From contig NZ_JACRVF010000004.1 in NCBI RefSeq assembly GCF_014306105.1, forward strand, positions 430,389-494,388: a stretch of 64,000 nt of DNA, given 5' to 3'. A program made the translations under genes and the position numbers. Below the pieces are notes generated by a model. The model was not told the DNA's origin. It did not search any database and saw only the letters and a list, made by a program, of their open reading frames with translations. Positions 1-8,057 of this stretch are shown in pieces (positions within the stretch are counted from its first letter, which is position 1; every line of letters begins with the position of its first letter). This stretch comes from Pontibacter cellulosilyticus (lineage in GTDB: Bacteria > Bacteroidota > Bacteroidia > Cytophagales > Hymenobacteraceae).

Positions 1-72
1 GGTGATTTGGAAGAGGAGGAAGAACCTGAAATTACTGACGAAGGCGAAAAGCAGGAGGGGGCGAATATTTAA
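1..72 (+). CDS. C-terminal tail of an acidic protein (partial)
   Basis: The window opens inside a reading frame on the plus strand that ends at TAA 70-72. Only 23 residues are visible, strongly acidic (a Glu/Asp-rich stretch ending ...EGANI). Such tails occur on several Bacteroidota proteins (for example ScpB-like or RNA-binding proteins), but nothing here identifies the family. The frame is open from base 1 with no stop, and no other frame continues it. The product cannot be assigned from this fragment. Confidence 0.5.
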   Translation, partial: GDLEEEEEPEITDEGEKQEGANI

Positions 73-271
73 AGAGTTACGAGTGCTGAGTTCTCAGTCT
101 TGAGTCAAAGAGTAGATTTGGTAGTAAAACTAAGGTCTTACTTTTAGCTGTCCTTGCAGTGTGTTTTCACCGGCAAGTATAATTGATGCAGAATTATAAA
201 TTGGCAGTGGTGGAAAGTCTCCTTCTGAGGGGATAAGGGCTTATGACCAACAGCTGCTACAAATGCAAAAA

Positions 272-301
272 GACAAAGAAGCTATACTTTGCTTCTTTGT
301 C
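272..301 (-). terminator. Intrinsic terminator downstream of ridA
   Basis: Perfect 11-bp stem GACAAAGAAGC (272-282) / GCTTCTTTGTC (291-301) with an 8-base loop. Read on the minus strand it is followed by a T-run (complement of the A-run just before 272), so it fits a terminator for ridA, whose stop is at 332. Confidence 0.6.
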
Positions 302-331
302 CTTCGTCAATAAATCTTCTGCTAAAATAGA

Positions 332-712
332 CTACTTCGTAGCAATACAAGAGATCTCTACGTTTACATCCTTCGGCAAACGGCTAACCTCTACCGTTTC
401 GCGGGCAGGTGGGTTGCTGGTAAAGTAGCTACCGTAAGTCTCGTTAATCTTACCAAAGTTGTTCAGGTCTTTTACAAAAATGGTGCACTTTAAAACGTTG
501 CTAAAATCCATGCCAGCCTCAGAAAGTATAGCCTGCAGGTTCTGCATTACCTTGTGCGTTTCGTTTTCGATGCTGTCGTTTATTAAGTTGCCACTGTCAG
601 CGTCCAAAGCAATTTGGCCGGATACATAAAGTATTCCGTTAGCTAATGTTGCCTGGCTGTAAGGGCCGATAGGGGCCGGAGCTTTGGTAGAGTTGATGAT
701 GGTATGTGCCAT
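332..712 (-). CDS. ridA: RidA family enamine/imine deaminase
   Basis: A 126-residue protein of the YjgF/YER057c/UK114 family, full length for the family. RidA hydrolyses reactive 2-aminoacrylate-type enamines/imines released by PLP enzymes and acts as a cytoplasmic homotrimer. Visible family features are the N-terminal APxPIGPYSQA segment, the central VSGQIALD, and near the C-terminus NPPARETVEV and VNVEISCIA, which carry the conserved active-site Arg and Glu. The start is the ATG at 712. The gene is divergent from the dehydrogenase-like gene at 759 with only 46 bases between starts, and CAAAAGTA at 744-751 reads as TACTTTTG on the minus strand, a possible -7 element. It is monocistronic, ending at the hairpin at 272-301. 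Confidence 0.93.
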   Translation of the reverse strand: MAHTIINSTKAPAPIGPYSQATLANGILYVSGQIALDADSGNLINDSIENETHKVMQNLQAILSEAGMDFSNVLKCTIFVKDLNNFGKINETYGSYFTSNPPARETVEVSRLPKDVNVEISCIATK

Positions 713-758
713 AGTAGAATCTTTTAATTTGTATATTTACCATCAAAAGTACAGAAAT

Positions 759-1439
759 ATGCATATAGTTGTTTTGTCTGGCCCGGAAATGGCCGCCGAG
801 TTCAAACAAAAATTTCCGGAAGGGAGAGAAGGTGTAAGCTACACTTTCCTGCAGTCCCATAGCCTACTAAATCAGCAACTTTCACCTACAGATATAGTAT
901 TTGACTTTCTGTTGCACGAGCAGCCGGAGCGCTTAAGTACGTATGCCCCTCAGCAGGTTGTCTTCTGCAATGCAGTAACAATGCAGCTGGCAGAACTGGT
1001 GCACCAAAGCGAATTAGAGGAGCCGTGTACCTTAATTGGTTTCAATGGATTACCTACACTCTTCAATAGACCTATACTGGAAGTAAGCCTTCTGAACCGA
1101 AAAGATGAAGAGAGTCTGAAAGAAATATGCGAGACTTTGGACACTGAGTACTTATTAGTTGATGATCGTGTTGGTATGGTAACGCCACGCATGATTTGCA
1201 TGATCATTAACGAAGCGTTTTATACTTTGCAGGAGCAAACTGCAAGTGTAGAAGATATCGACCTAGGGATGAAACTCGGTACTAATTATCCGAAGGGACC
1301 GTTTGAGTGGGCGAAGCAGATAGGTATAGAAAATGTATACCAGGTGCTGCAGGCTGTTTACGAAGACACTAAGGAAGAAAGGTATAAGATATGTCCGCTG
1401 CTTAAGACGAAATACCTTAAAGACGAGGCGGTAGTATAA
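759..1439 (+). CDS. 3-hydroxyacyl-CoA dehydrogenase C-terminal-domain protein
   Basis: The frame is open further upstream, but the ATG at 759 is chosen because an earlier start would overlap the divergent ridA start; this gives 226 residues. Residues about 140-226 (VGMVTPRMICMIINEAFYT... LGTNYPKGPFEWAKQIG) match the helical C-terminal domain of 3-hydroxyacyl-CoA dehydrogenases, which binds the acyl-CoA and dimerises. The N-terminal half begins MHIVVLSGPEM and lacks the GxGxxG NAD-binding loop expected for an active enzyme. The protein may therefore be a degenerate or regulatory relative, not a beta-oxidation dehydrogenase. It ends at the shared terminator with glmS. Confidence 0.75.
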   Translation: MHIVVLSGPEMAAEFKQKFPEGREGVSYTFLQSHSLLNQQLSPTDIVFDFLLHEQPERLSTYAPQQVVFCNAVTMQLAELVHQSELEEPCTLIGFNGLPTLFNRPILEVSLLNRKDEESLKEICETLDTEYLLVDDRVGMVTPRMICMIINEAFYTLQEQTASVEDIDLGMKLGTNYPKGPFEWAKQIGIENVYQVLQAVYEDTKEERYKICPLLKTKYLKDEAVV

Positions 1440-1453
1440 GTCTCAGAAATAAA

Positions 1454-1477
1454 AAAGGGAGCCAATTGGCTCCCTTT
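1454..1477. terminator. Bidirectional terminator between convergent genes
   Basis: A perfect 24-base palindrome centred on CCAATTGG, with A-run on the left and T-rich sequence on the right, between the stop at 1439 and the glmS stop at 1496. It can terminate transcription from both sides. Confidence 0.8.
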
Positions 1478-1495
1478 CCTTTTATACTTTGATTG

Positions 1496-3331
1496 TTACT
1501 CAACTGTAACAGACTTCGCCAGGTTACGAGGTTGGTCAACGTTACAGCCGCGCATTACCGCAATATGGTACGATAGCAACTGCAGCGGAATTACAGACAG
1601 AAGCGGCATCAGGTGCTCACTTGTCTCTGGGATTTCAATCACATAATCAGCCATAGAAGGAATGGTTTTATCACCTTCGGTTACGATGGCAATCACTTTA
1701 CCCTTACGCGCTTTTACCTCCTGCACGTTAGATACAATCTTCTCGTATGAGCTGTCCTTCGTGGCAATTACCACCACTGGCATTTGCTCATCGATCAATG
1801 CGATAGGACCGTGCTTCATTTCGGCAGCAGGGTAACCTTCTGCATGGATGTAAGAAATTTCTTTCAGCTTAAGCGCACCTTCTAAGGCAACTGGGAAGTT
1901 ATAACCACGGCCCAGGTACAGGAAGTTAGTTGCATCTTTAAACAATTCAGAAATTTTAACGATCTGGTCGTTAAGTTCCAGTGCCTTCTCAACTTTAGCA
2001 GGAATACTTTCTAGTTCCGCCATCAGTTGGTGCAGCTTGGTTGTTTCTAAAGTGCCGCGCTTGCTGCCCAATATCATAGCAATAAGCGTAAGCACTGTAA
2101 CCTGTGCAGTGAAGGCTTTTGTACTTGCCACGCCAATCTCTGGGCCTGCATGTGTATAAGCGCCAGCGTCTGTAGCACGGGCAATAGAAGAACCTACCAC
2201 ATTACAGATACCAAAGATAGTAGCACCCTTAGACTTCGCCAATTCAATAGCGGCCAACGTATCGGCAGTCTCACCAGATTGCGAAATGGCAATTACAATA
2301 TCTTTTTCTGTGATGATCGGGTTGCGGTAACGGAATTCAGAAGCATATTCTACTTCTACTGGGATGCGTGCCAAATCCTCGATCAGGTATTCAGCTACTA
2401 AGCCGGCATGCCACGATGTACCACACGCTACAATAATGATTCTGTCAGCGTTGGCAAGTTTGTTCTCATACTCACGCACGCCGCTCATCATCAGGTGGCT
2501 GCTTTCTGCCACCAGGCGTCCGCGCATAGAGTCAAGTATAGAGCGTGGCTGCTCGTAAATTTCCTTCAGCATGAAGTGCTCGTAACCACCTTTCTCAATA
2601 GACTCTAGTTCCATCTCTAAGCGGTGTACATAAGGCGTCTGCTTTACGTCCTCCTTCGTTCTGATTTCAAGCTCTCCGTCTTTAATCACTACCAGTTCGT
2701 AATCGTTCACATAGATCACATCGTTAGTGTACTCTATGATCGGAGTAGCATCAGAGGCCAAGAAGTACTCATCTTTACCAACACCTACTACTAATGGGCT
2801 GCCCTTACGCGCCGCGATCAGTTGGTTCTGGTCTTCTTTAGAAAGAACAACTATGGCATAAGCGCCAACCACTTCGTGCATGGCCAGGCGCACAGCCTCT
2901 GGTAAAGTGCAGTTGTTGTTCACTCTGATATCCTCAATAAGGTTAATAAAAACCTCAGAATCAGTATCAGATTTGAAAGTATGGCCTTTTTCCTGTAGCA
3001 GGGTTTTCAGAGCTCCGTAGTTCTCTATGATACCGTTGTGGATGATGGCTATTTTCCCAGAACTTGAGTAGTGTGGGTGCGCGTTCTTATCGTTAGGCTC
3101 TCCGTGCGTGGCCCAACGGGTATGTCCCATACCAATATGGCCATGCGTGTCCTTATCTGCTAAGAACTCTTCTAAGTCTGAAACTTTACCTTTTTTCTTA
3201 TATACATTCAGGCTGCCATTCATAAGGGCAATTCCAGCGCTGTCGTATCCGCGATACTCTAATCTTTTTAAGCCTTTAATTACTATAGGGCAAGCTTCTC
3301 TGTGCCCTACGTATGCTACGATTCCACACAT
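1496..3331 (-). CDS. glmS: Glutamine-fructose-6-phosphate aminotransferase (isomerizing)
   Basis: A 611-residue GlmS, the usual length. It converts fructose-6-phosphate and glutamine to glucosamine-6-phosphate, the first step of UDP-GlcNAc synthesis for peptidoglycan and LPS. Residues 1-220 form the class II glutamine amidotransferase domain, with the catalytic Cys2 directly after the start Met (MCGIVAYVGHR). Two SIS isomerase domains follow (about 290-430 and 460-600), with CGTSWHAG and SQSGETADT visible, and the C-terminus ends NLAKSVTVE as in other GlmS proteins. No glmS ribozyme-like leader is evident in the 73-base gap to DUF4270. An inverted repeat with an embedded TACCTTTG element lies just upstream. 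Confidence 0.98.
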   Translation of the reverse strand: MCGIVAYVGHREACPIVIKGLKRLEYRGYDSAGIALMNGSLNVYKKKGKVSDLEEFLADKDTHGHIGMGHTRWATHGEPNDKNAHPHYSSSGKIAIIHNGIIENYGALKTLLQEKGHTFKSDTDSEVFINLIEDIRVNNNCTLPEAVRLAMHEVVGAYAIVVLSKEDQNQLIAARKGSPLVVGVGKDEYFLASDATPIIEYTNDVIYVNDYELVVIKDGELEIRTKEDVKQTPYVHRLEMELESIEKGGYEHFMLKEIYEQPRSILDSMRGRLVAESSHLMMSGVREYENKLANADRIIIVACGTSWHAGLVAEYLIEDLARIPVEVEYASEFRYRNPIITEKDIVIAISQSGETADTLAAIELAKSKGATIFGICNVVGSSIARATDAGAYTHAGPEIGVASTKAFTAQVTVLTLIAMILGSKRGTLETTKLHQLMAELESIPAKVEKALELNDQIVKISELFKDATNFLYLGRGYNFPVALEGALKLKEISYIHAEGYPAAEMKHGPIALIDEQMPVVVIATKDSSYEKIVSNVQEVKARKGKVIAIVTEGDKTIPSMADYVIEIPETSEHLMPLLSVIPLQLLSYHIAVMRGCNVDQPRNLAKSVTVE

Positions 3332-3355
3332 ACTGTTTTTGTATTTTTAAAATAA

Positions 3356-3382
3356 AATAGGTACCCTGCAAAGGTACCTATT
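3356..3382 (-). promoter_or_regulatory. Inverted repeat with embedded TAnnTTTG upstream of glmS
   Basis: AATAGGTACC (3356-3365) and GGTACCTATT (3373-3382) are perfect inverted arms around CTGCAAA. The minus strand reads TACCTTTG at 3376-3369, a Bacteroidota -7 match, partly inside the hairpin. T-rich sequence follows on the minus strand, so the hairpin could also terminate the upstream DUF4270 transcript. Which role applies cannot be decided from sequence. Confidence 0.5.
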
Positions 3383-3404
3383 AGATTGATATAAAATAAA
3401 CCTT

Positions 3405-4787
3405 CTAGTTCAGTTTTGAATAGTATACAACCAACTGCACTTTGTTGCTCTCAGTGTTGCTGATGATAGCCCGGTATGGCCTTGTCTCTGGCGCAATAGA
3501 GAACACTCCACTTTGAGTAGGAACAACTGTTGCTGATGCCAATAGCAAGCCTGTATTCGGCTTCTTGTCCAGCAGCATTGCCTGGAAGTATGATGTGATA
3601 TTTAGCGTATACCTGTTCTTCTCACTGTCATAAGCAAGTGGTGCTGGGAACGCTGTGCCGTTTATCTGTCCTACTCCGTTTTGCTGCACCGCTATCGGAT
3701 TGCCATTGGCATCTTTCAAAATGCGGTTTGTATTGTTTGTCTGATACAACACCAGTTGTGGCGGAGCTGGCAAGGCCGATGTTGATGATGCCTTCACAGG
3801 GATGATCAACTCAGCACGGTTGATTATGATTGTGCCGGCTGCTTGTTTAAACTGCTGCAAGTATGGCAGGGTAAGTTTTGTAACAAGCTGCGTGTTGTTT
3901 TGAATGTAGCTTTCGTTGCCTGTTTGTTTAGCAGGTATGAAGTTACCTTTTTGAGTTAAGCTAGCTACAGAGGTGCCTGTGCGATTTCCTTCAAAATTAG
4001 TAAAGTAATCTACAGCAGAGCTTTGCGCAAAACGGAAGATATGCTTTTTCTTGTCAGCTCCGTTTTTGTAATGTACTACAATTTTTGAGCTGTCAGCAGC
4101 CAGGTTAAGAGCTAAAATGCTAGATGGATCACCTGCAGGAGCAATAGCCAAACCTTTAAAGAAAGCCTCGAAGTTTGCTTGAGACTTAAGCGGCGCCTGA
4201 CCAGACTGAGCCACAAAATCGTTAATTAAGCTTTGCGGTAGCTTTATCTTTACAAGCCTCTTTGCTGCTGTAGAGTCTACATCAAACTGCTTTTTCTTTT
4301 CGTAAAGCAAGGGAACAAGCGTAGTAGAGGCAAGTGGTGTTGCTTCTTTTGCCAGTGTAGATGTTGTAAAGTATGAAGCTTTTTCTTGGAAGCCCTCCGT
4401 TAAGCGAAATACGTTTATCTTTAGCGGCTCTGTTTTGTTGCCATAGATAAAGCTGTAGTCCAGGGTAAGCACCATAGAGTCTACCTGCGGATTTTCGCCA
4501 AACGTAATGTCGGCACCATTTAAAGCTACTTCTGTATAAGTTGTAGCTTTTAAAGTGCCTAGTACTGGGTCTGCTAATATACCTACTTGTGCAGGTGCTA
4601 CCTTAAACGACAAGATTGAGTCGGGTAAGAGTACCGTGCCTGTGTTTATTGTAATTGTATCTGTAAAATTGGTGCCTATCTGGTTTTCATCCTGCAGGTC
4701 AATGCCAATTTCTGTTGGGTCGTCGCAGGATGCAAGGGTGGCGATAGAAAAGAAGAATAATAGAAATCTCCTAACGGCTAAGTTCAT
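3405..4787 (-). CDS. DUF4270 family lipoprotein
   Basis: A 460-residue protein starting MNLAVRRFLLFFFS with a lipobox (ATLASC, Cys at about 21), so an exported lipoprotein, probably of the outer membrane. The body (DDPTEIGIDLQDENQIGT..., TITINTGTVLLPDSI) is typical of DUF4270, a Bacteroidota family of unknown function. It overlaps the 3' end of the glycogen synthase-like gene by 17 bases (4771-4787), so the two are translationally coupled. The grouping with glmS on one side and panC on the other is, to my knowledge, common in this phylum. No enzymatic motif is visible. Confidence 0.85.
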   Translation of the reverse strand: MNLAVRRFLLFFFSIATLASCDDPTEIGIDLQDENQIGTNFTDTITINTGTVLLPDSILSFKVAPAQVGILADPVLGTLKATTYTEVALNGADITFGENPQVDSMVLTLDYSFIYGNKTEPLKINVFRLTEGFQEKASYFTTSTLAKEATPLASTTLVPLLYEKKKQFDVDSTAAKRLVKIKLPQSLINDFVAQSGQAPLKSQANFEAFFKGLAIAPAGDPSSILALNLAADSSKIVVHYKNGADKKKHIFRFAQSSAVDYFTNFEGNRTGTSVASLTQKGNFIPAKQTGNESYIQNNTQLVTKLTLPYLQQFKQAAGTIIINRAELIIPVKASSTSALPAPPQLVLYQTNNTNRILKDANGNPIAVQQNGVGQINGTAFPAPLAYDSEKNRYTLNITSYFQAMLLDKKPNTGLLLASATVVPTQSGVFSIAPETRPYRAIISNTESNKVQLVVYYSKLN

Positions 4788-5583
4788 TATACAGGGTGTA
4801 GTATGAGTCTAAAAGGGTGTCGTCGGCGCTAACGGTGCTAATGCTTTTTGTCTGCATAAACTCGTTAAACAGTTCGTTGATATTTTCGCTAAAGTTTTCG
4901 TTCGTTTTGATAACAGAGTCAGCGTACTCCATACCAATTTTAATAAAGCTATCCAGATCAGCAGTTTTCAGGTGCTCCAGCATGCTGTCATCGATGTCAA
5001 GCATTTTCACTTTCTCCAGCAAATCCCCGTCAAACTTATGCTTATAGTTGTGGTTGTACACAGTAAACATCGACTTGGCATCCTTAAAGATTGGATCTTT
5101 TTTGTAAGTTGTCTTTAAGTACATCGGTATCAGACCTGTCATCCAATCATTGCAGTGTACAATGTCTGGTGCCCAACCAAGTTTCTTCACTGTTTCCAGC
5201 ACGCCCTTGCAGAAGAAGATCGCACGCTCGTCGTTATCCTGGTGAAACTTGTTGTTCTTGTCAACGAAAACGGATTTTCTGTGGAAATAGTCTTCGTTGT
5301 CAATAAAATATACTTGCAGCTTGGCATTCGGGATAGATGCTACCTTAATAATCAGTGGCTTTTCGTCGTCGCCAACAGCAATATTGATACCTGAAAGGCG
5401 TACCACTTCGTGCAAACGATTTTTACGCTCGTTTATTAGGCCAAAACGCGGAACAAAAATTCGGATCTCCATCCCACGTTCCTGCATACCCTGTGGCAGC
5501 GTCTGCAAAAACTCGGCTACTTTAGTGGTTTGTAAGAAGGGATTGATCTCGGTGGCGGCGTAAAGAATTCGCAATTTGGACAT
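4771..5583 (-). CDS. Glycogen/starch synthase N-terminal domain protein (single domain)
   Basis: A 270-residue protein. It begins MSKLRILYAATEINPF and contains EIRIFVPRFG, KLQVYFIDNEDYF, DIVHCNDWMTGLIPMYLK and FTVYNHNYKHKF, all hallmarks of the N-terminal (GT5) half of GlgA. Full-length glycogen synthases have about 470-490 residues and a second Rossmann domain that binds ADP-glucose; that domain is absent, and the 3' end runs straight into the overlapping DUF4270 gene with no remnant. Family resemblance is therefore strong, but polymerising activity is doubtful. Short forms of this kind recur in Bacteroidota beside DUF4270, which argues against a recent truncation. Confidence 0.85.
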   Translation of the reverse strand: MSKLRILYAATEINPFLQTTKVAEFLQTLPQGMQERGMEIRIFVPRFGLINERKNRLHEVVRLSGINIAVGDDEKPLIIKVASIPNAKLQVYFIDNEDYFHRKSVFVDKNNKFHQDNDERAIFFCKGVLETVKKLGWAPDIVHCNDWMTGLIPMYLKTTYKKDPIFKDAKSMFTVYNHNYKHKFDGDLLEKVKMLDIDDSMLEHLKTADLDSFIKIGMEYADSVIKTNENFSENINELFNEFMQTKSISTVSADDTLLDSYYTLYNELSR

Positions 5584-5625
5584 AATAAAAAGTTAAAAAT
5601 TAATAAGCAACAGTAATGGGACGTG

Positions 5626-5656
5626 CAAAATTAGTATTTTTTATTCTAATTTTCAA
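5626..5656 (-). promoter_or_regulatory. Promoter of the glycogen synthase-like/DUF4270 operon
   Basis: On the minus strand TAATTTTG (5633-5626) matches TAnnTTTG, with TTG (5656-5654) 20 bases upstream as the -33 element. It lies 43 bases before the ATG at 5583. Confidence 0.6.
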
Positions 5657-5673
5657 TTCTATACGTTATAACT

Positions 5674-5681
5674 TACATTTG
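5674..5681 (+). promoter_or_regulatory. panC -7 promoter element
   Basis: TACATTTG matches TAnnTTTG and lies 34 bases before the panC ATG. The -33 region is only TTC/TTT, so this is a partial match. The divergent promoter at 5626-5656 shares the same short intergenic region. Confidence 0.45.
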
Positions 5682-5715
5682 CCGGCCTTAAACAAGACAA
5701 CAAGCATACCAACCA

Positions 5716-6570
5716 ATGGAAGTTATAAAGCAGGTTAGCACCATCCGCGAAAAAATGCAGTCTCTTAGGTGTAGTGGCAAGCGCATAGGCTTTGTACCCA
5801 CCATGGGAGCACTGCACGAAGGGCACCTGCAACTGCTTCGCGCATCTAGCCGTGAAAACGACGTAACGGTGTGCAGTATTTTTGTAAACCCCACCCAGTT
5901 TAATAACCCGGAAGATTATAAACTGTATCCCCGTACCTCAGAGCAGGATATCGCGCTTTTACAATCTGTAAACTGCGACTACCTTTTTTTGCCTGATGCA
6001 CAAGAAGTATACACACAACAGACGCTGCTGCAGTTTAGTTTCGGAGCGCTGGAGGCGGTAATGGAAGGTGAGCACCGGCCGGGGCATTTTAATGGAGTAG
6101 CCACCATTGTAAGTAAACTATTTCATTATATAACACCACACCGCGCATACTTCGGGCAGAAGGATCTGCAGCAGGTAGCTATTGTGCGGCAATTGGTGCA
6201 GGCGCTGAGTTTTGATTTGGAATTGGTATGCTACCCAACAGTGCGGGAAGAGAGTGGCTTGGCCATGTCGTCAAGAAATGAGCGACTGAATCCAGAGCAA
6301 AGAGAAGTTGCTGCCAACCTATACAAAGCACTGCAAATGGCAGCAAGTATGTTGCCGGAAAAACCAATTCAAAGTATAAAACAGGAAGTGGCTGACTACC
6401 TGCAAAGTATAAACCAGATAGAACTGGAATATTTTGAAATCGCCGATCCTGCTACGCTGCAGCCTGTAAAGGATGTAAAGCAGGATCAGGAGATGGCACT
6501 GTGCATTGCGGCACAGGTAGGTCCGGTGCGCCTGATCGACAACATACTGGTGAATCTAAATAAGGAGTAA
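5716..6570 (+). CDS. panC: Pantothenate synthetase (pantoate--beta-alanine ligase)
   Basis: A 284-residue PanC, normal length. It joins pantoate and beta-alanine using ATP to give pantothenate, the precursor of CoA. The ATP-binding PTMGALHEGH motif is at residues 28-37, FVNPTQFNNPEDYKLYPRT follows, and the KMSKS-like MSSRN is visible before the C-terminal domain. panD, which makes the beta-alanine substrate, is 92 bases downstream on the same strand and has its own predicted promoter. coaE, the last enzyme of CoA synthesis, also lies in this window (41240). Confidence 0.97.
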   Translation: MEVIKQVSTIREKMQSLRCSGKRIGFVPTMGALHEGHLQLLRASSRENDVTVCSIFVNPTQFNNPEDYKLYPRTSEQDIALLQSVNCDYLFLPDAQEVYTQQTLLQFSFGALEAVMEGEHRPGHFNGVATIVSKLFHYITPHRAYFGQKDLQQVAIVRQLVQALSFDLELVCYPTVREESGLAMSSRNERLNPEQREVAANLYKALQMAASMLPEKPIQSIKQEVADYLQSINQIELEYFEIADPATLQPVKDVKQDQEMALCIAAQVGPVRLIDNILVNLNKE

Positions 6571-6634
6571 ATTGTTTGGTTAGCGTGCAAGGCATACTGC
6601 TTAGGCTTTGGTAGTTAATCTGCGGGCAATTGCC

Positions 6635-6642
6635 TAACTTTG
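6635..6642 (+). promoter_or_regulatory. panD -7 promoter element
   Basis: TAACTTTG, an exact TAnnTTTG match, 20 bases before the panD ATG in the panC-panD gap. A TTTG at 6607-6610 is a possible but poorly spaced -33 element. It suggests panD can be transcribed independently of panC. Confidence 0.45.
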
Positions 6643-6662
6643 CGGCTTATTACAAGATCACC

Positions 6663-7010
6663 ATGTATATTGAGGTTTTAAAATCGAAAATTCACCGTTG
6701 TAAGGTAACACAGGCCGAGCTGCACTATGTTGGCAGCATTACCATTGATGAGGACCTGATGGATGCCGCCAATGTAGTGGAAAATGAAAAAGTACAGATC
6801 GTTAACATCAACAACGGTGAGCGCTTTGAGACTTATGTAATTAAAGGCGAGCGCGGCACCGGTACTGTTTGTTTAAATGGCCCGGCTGCGCGTAAAGTGC
6901 AAGTAGGAGATATCGTAATTGTAATTTCTTACTGCAGCATTAAGTTTGAAGACGCTAAAAACCACACGCCAACACTTGTATTCCCTGATCAGCACAACCG
7001 CCTGGTGTAA
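6663..7010 (+). CDS. panD: Aspartate 1-decarboxylase
   Basis: A 115-residue PanD from the ATG at 6663; an upstream in-frame start at 6630 would overlap the promoter element and add residues not seen in the family. The enzyme is a pyruvoyl-dependent decarboxylase making beta-alanine. The self-cleavage site Gly24-Ser25 is present (YVGSITID), as are Lys9, Arg54 and Tyr58 in the same numbering as the E. coli enzyme. Self-processing at Ser25 yields the beta chain and the pyruvoyl alpha chain. It follows panC and supplies its substrate. Confidence 0.96.
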   Translation: MYIEVLKSKIHRCKVTQAELHYVGSITIDEDLMDAANVVENEKVQIVNINNGERFETYVIKGERGTGTVCLNGPAARKVQVGDIVIVISYCSIKFEDAKNHTPTLVFPDQHNRLV

Positions 7011-7019
7011 ATTCCTCGC

Positions 7020-8057
7020 ATGAAAAAGCTGCTCTCATTTCTGAAATACGCACTGCTGCTGGGCGTATCTGCATTTTTGATGTGGTATGCCCTGAAGGAA
7101 CTTGACTTTCAGAAAATGTGGGACGAGCTGAAGAATACCAACTATTCCTGGATTGCTGTGTCGCTGCTGATGGGAGTGGCTGCTTATATAAGCCGTGCTT
7201 ACCGTTGGCAAATGCAGATAAAGCCTACTGGCCATAGTCCGTCGCTGCTGCACACGTATCGCGCCATGATGATTGGTTACCTAGCTAACCTGGTGCTGCC
7301 TAGAATGGGAGAGGTGGTTCGGTGCAGCATACTTAAGCGATCTGATAATGTGCCAGTGAACACAGGCTTCGGAACTGTAATCGCCGAGCGGTTTATAGAC
7401 ATGATCATGCTGTTGCTGGCTGTAGGTATTACCTTTCTGGTAGAGTTTAACCGTATTCGTAATTTCTTCCTGGGGCTGTTCACAGAAAAGTATACCGGCA
7501 TGGAGCAAACTATTAACTCCCTGTATTGGGTGTTTTGGGTGTTGCTGGGTGCTGCCGTGGTTATACTTTTCATTATGCTGCGTTACCTAAATCGTTTGCG
7601 GAAAAACGCATACTTTAAAAAGGCAGTGGGTTTTGTGAAAGGCATGTTGCAGGGAGTATTTAGTATAACCAAACTCGATAAACAAGCTGTTTTCTGGGGC
7701 CATACTGTTTTTGTGTGGCTGATGTATTATGCCATGAGCGTGGTGGTGTTCTTTGCCATGCCAGCCACAAGCGAACTGAGCTGGGGAGCGGGTTTGTCGG
7801 TTTTGGTGATAGGCAGTTTGGGAATGGCGGCGCCGGTGCAGGGCGGGATAGGAGTATATCATTTGCTGGTGCAGGCAACGCTGCTGCTGTATGGAGTGCC
7901 CAAGGAGGCTGGTATGGCCTACGCTTTGCTGGCGCATACTTCCCAGACACTATTGGTCGTTGTAATGGGGGTGCTGAGTTTTATAGCAACTATGCTACAG
8001 CGCACTCAACCGTTGGTAACACAAGAGCAAACATCTGTTCATGAACTCAAGCGATAA
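7020..8057 (+). CDS. YbhN/LPG-synthase-type flippase-like integral membrane protein
   Basis: A 345-residue polytopic membrane protein with about eight hydrophobic segments. It begins MKKLLSFLKYALLLGVSAFLMW and contains YISRAYRWQ, YLANLVLPRMGEVVRC and VLVIGSLGMAAPVQGGIGVYH, characteristic of the UPF0104 family related to the membrane part of lysylphosphatidylglycerol synthase. The soluble aminoacyl-transferase domain of MprF is absent, so a lipid transport or flippase-like role is more likely than lipid lysinylation. It starts 9 bases after panD and overlaps the next gene by 17 bases, indicating one operon. Confidence 0.85.
   Translation: MKKLLSFLKYALLLGVSAFLMWYALKELDFQKMWDELKNTNYSWIAVSLLMGVAAYISRAYRWQMQIKPTGHSPSLLHTYRAMMIGYLANLVLPRMGEVVRCSILKRSDNVPVNTGFGTVIAERFIDMIMLLLAVGITFLVEFNRIRNFFLGLFTEKYTGMEQTINSLYWVFWVLLGAAVVILFIMLRYLNRLRKNAYFKKAVGFVKGMLQGVFSITKLDKQAVFWGHTVFVWLMYYAMSVVVFFAMPATSELSWGAGLSVLVIGSLGMAAPVQGGIGVYHLLVQATLLLYGVPKEAGMAYALLAHTSQTLLVVVMGVLSFIATMLQRTQPLVTQEQTSVHELKR

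Noticed and set aside
243-428. 61-codon plus-strand frame overlapping the end of ridA
   Set aside because: It runs antisense through ridA and its terminator hairpin, with no family resemblance.
1440-1495. glmS riboswitch/ribozyme
   Set aside because: This is the 3' side of glmS, and the 73-base 5' gap is too short for the known ribozyme.
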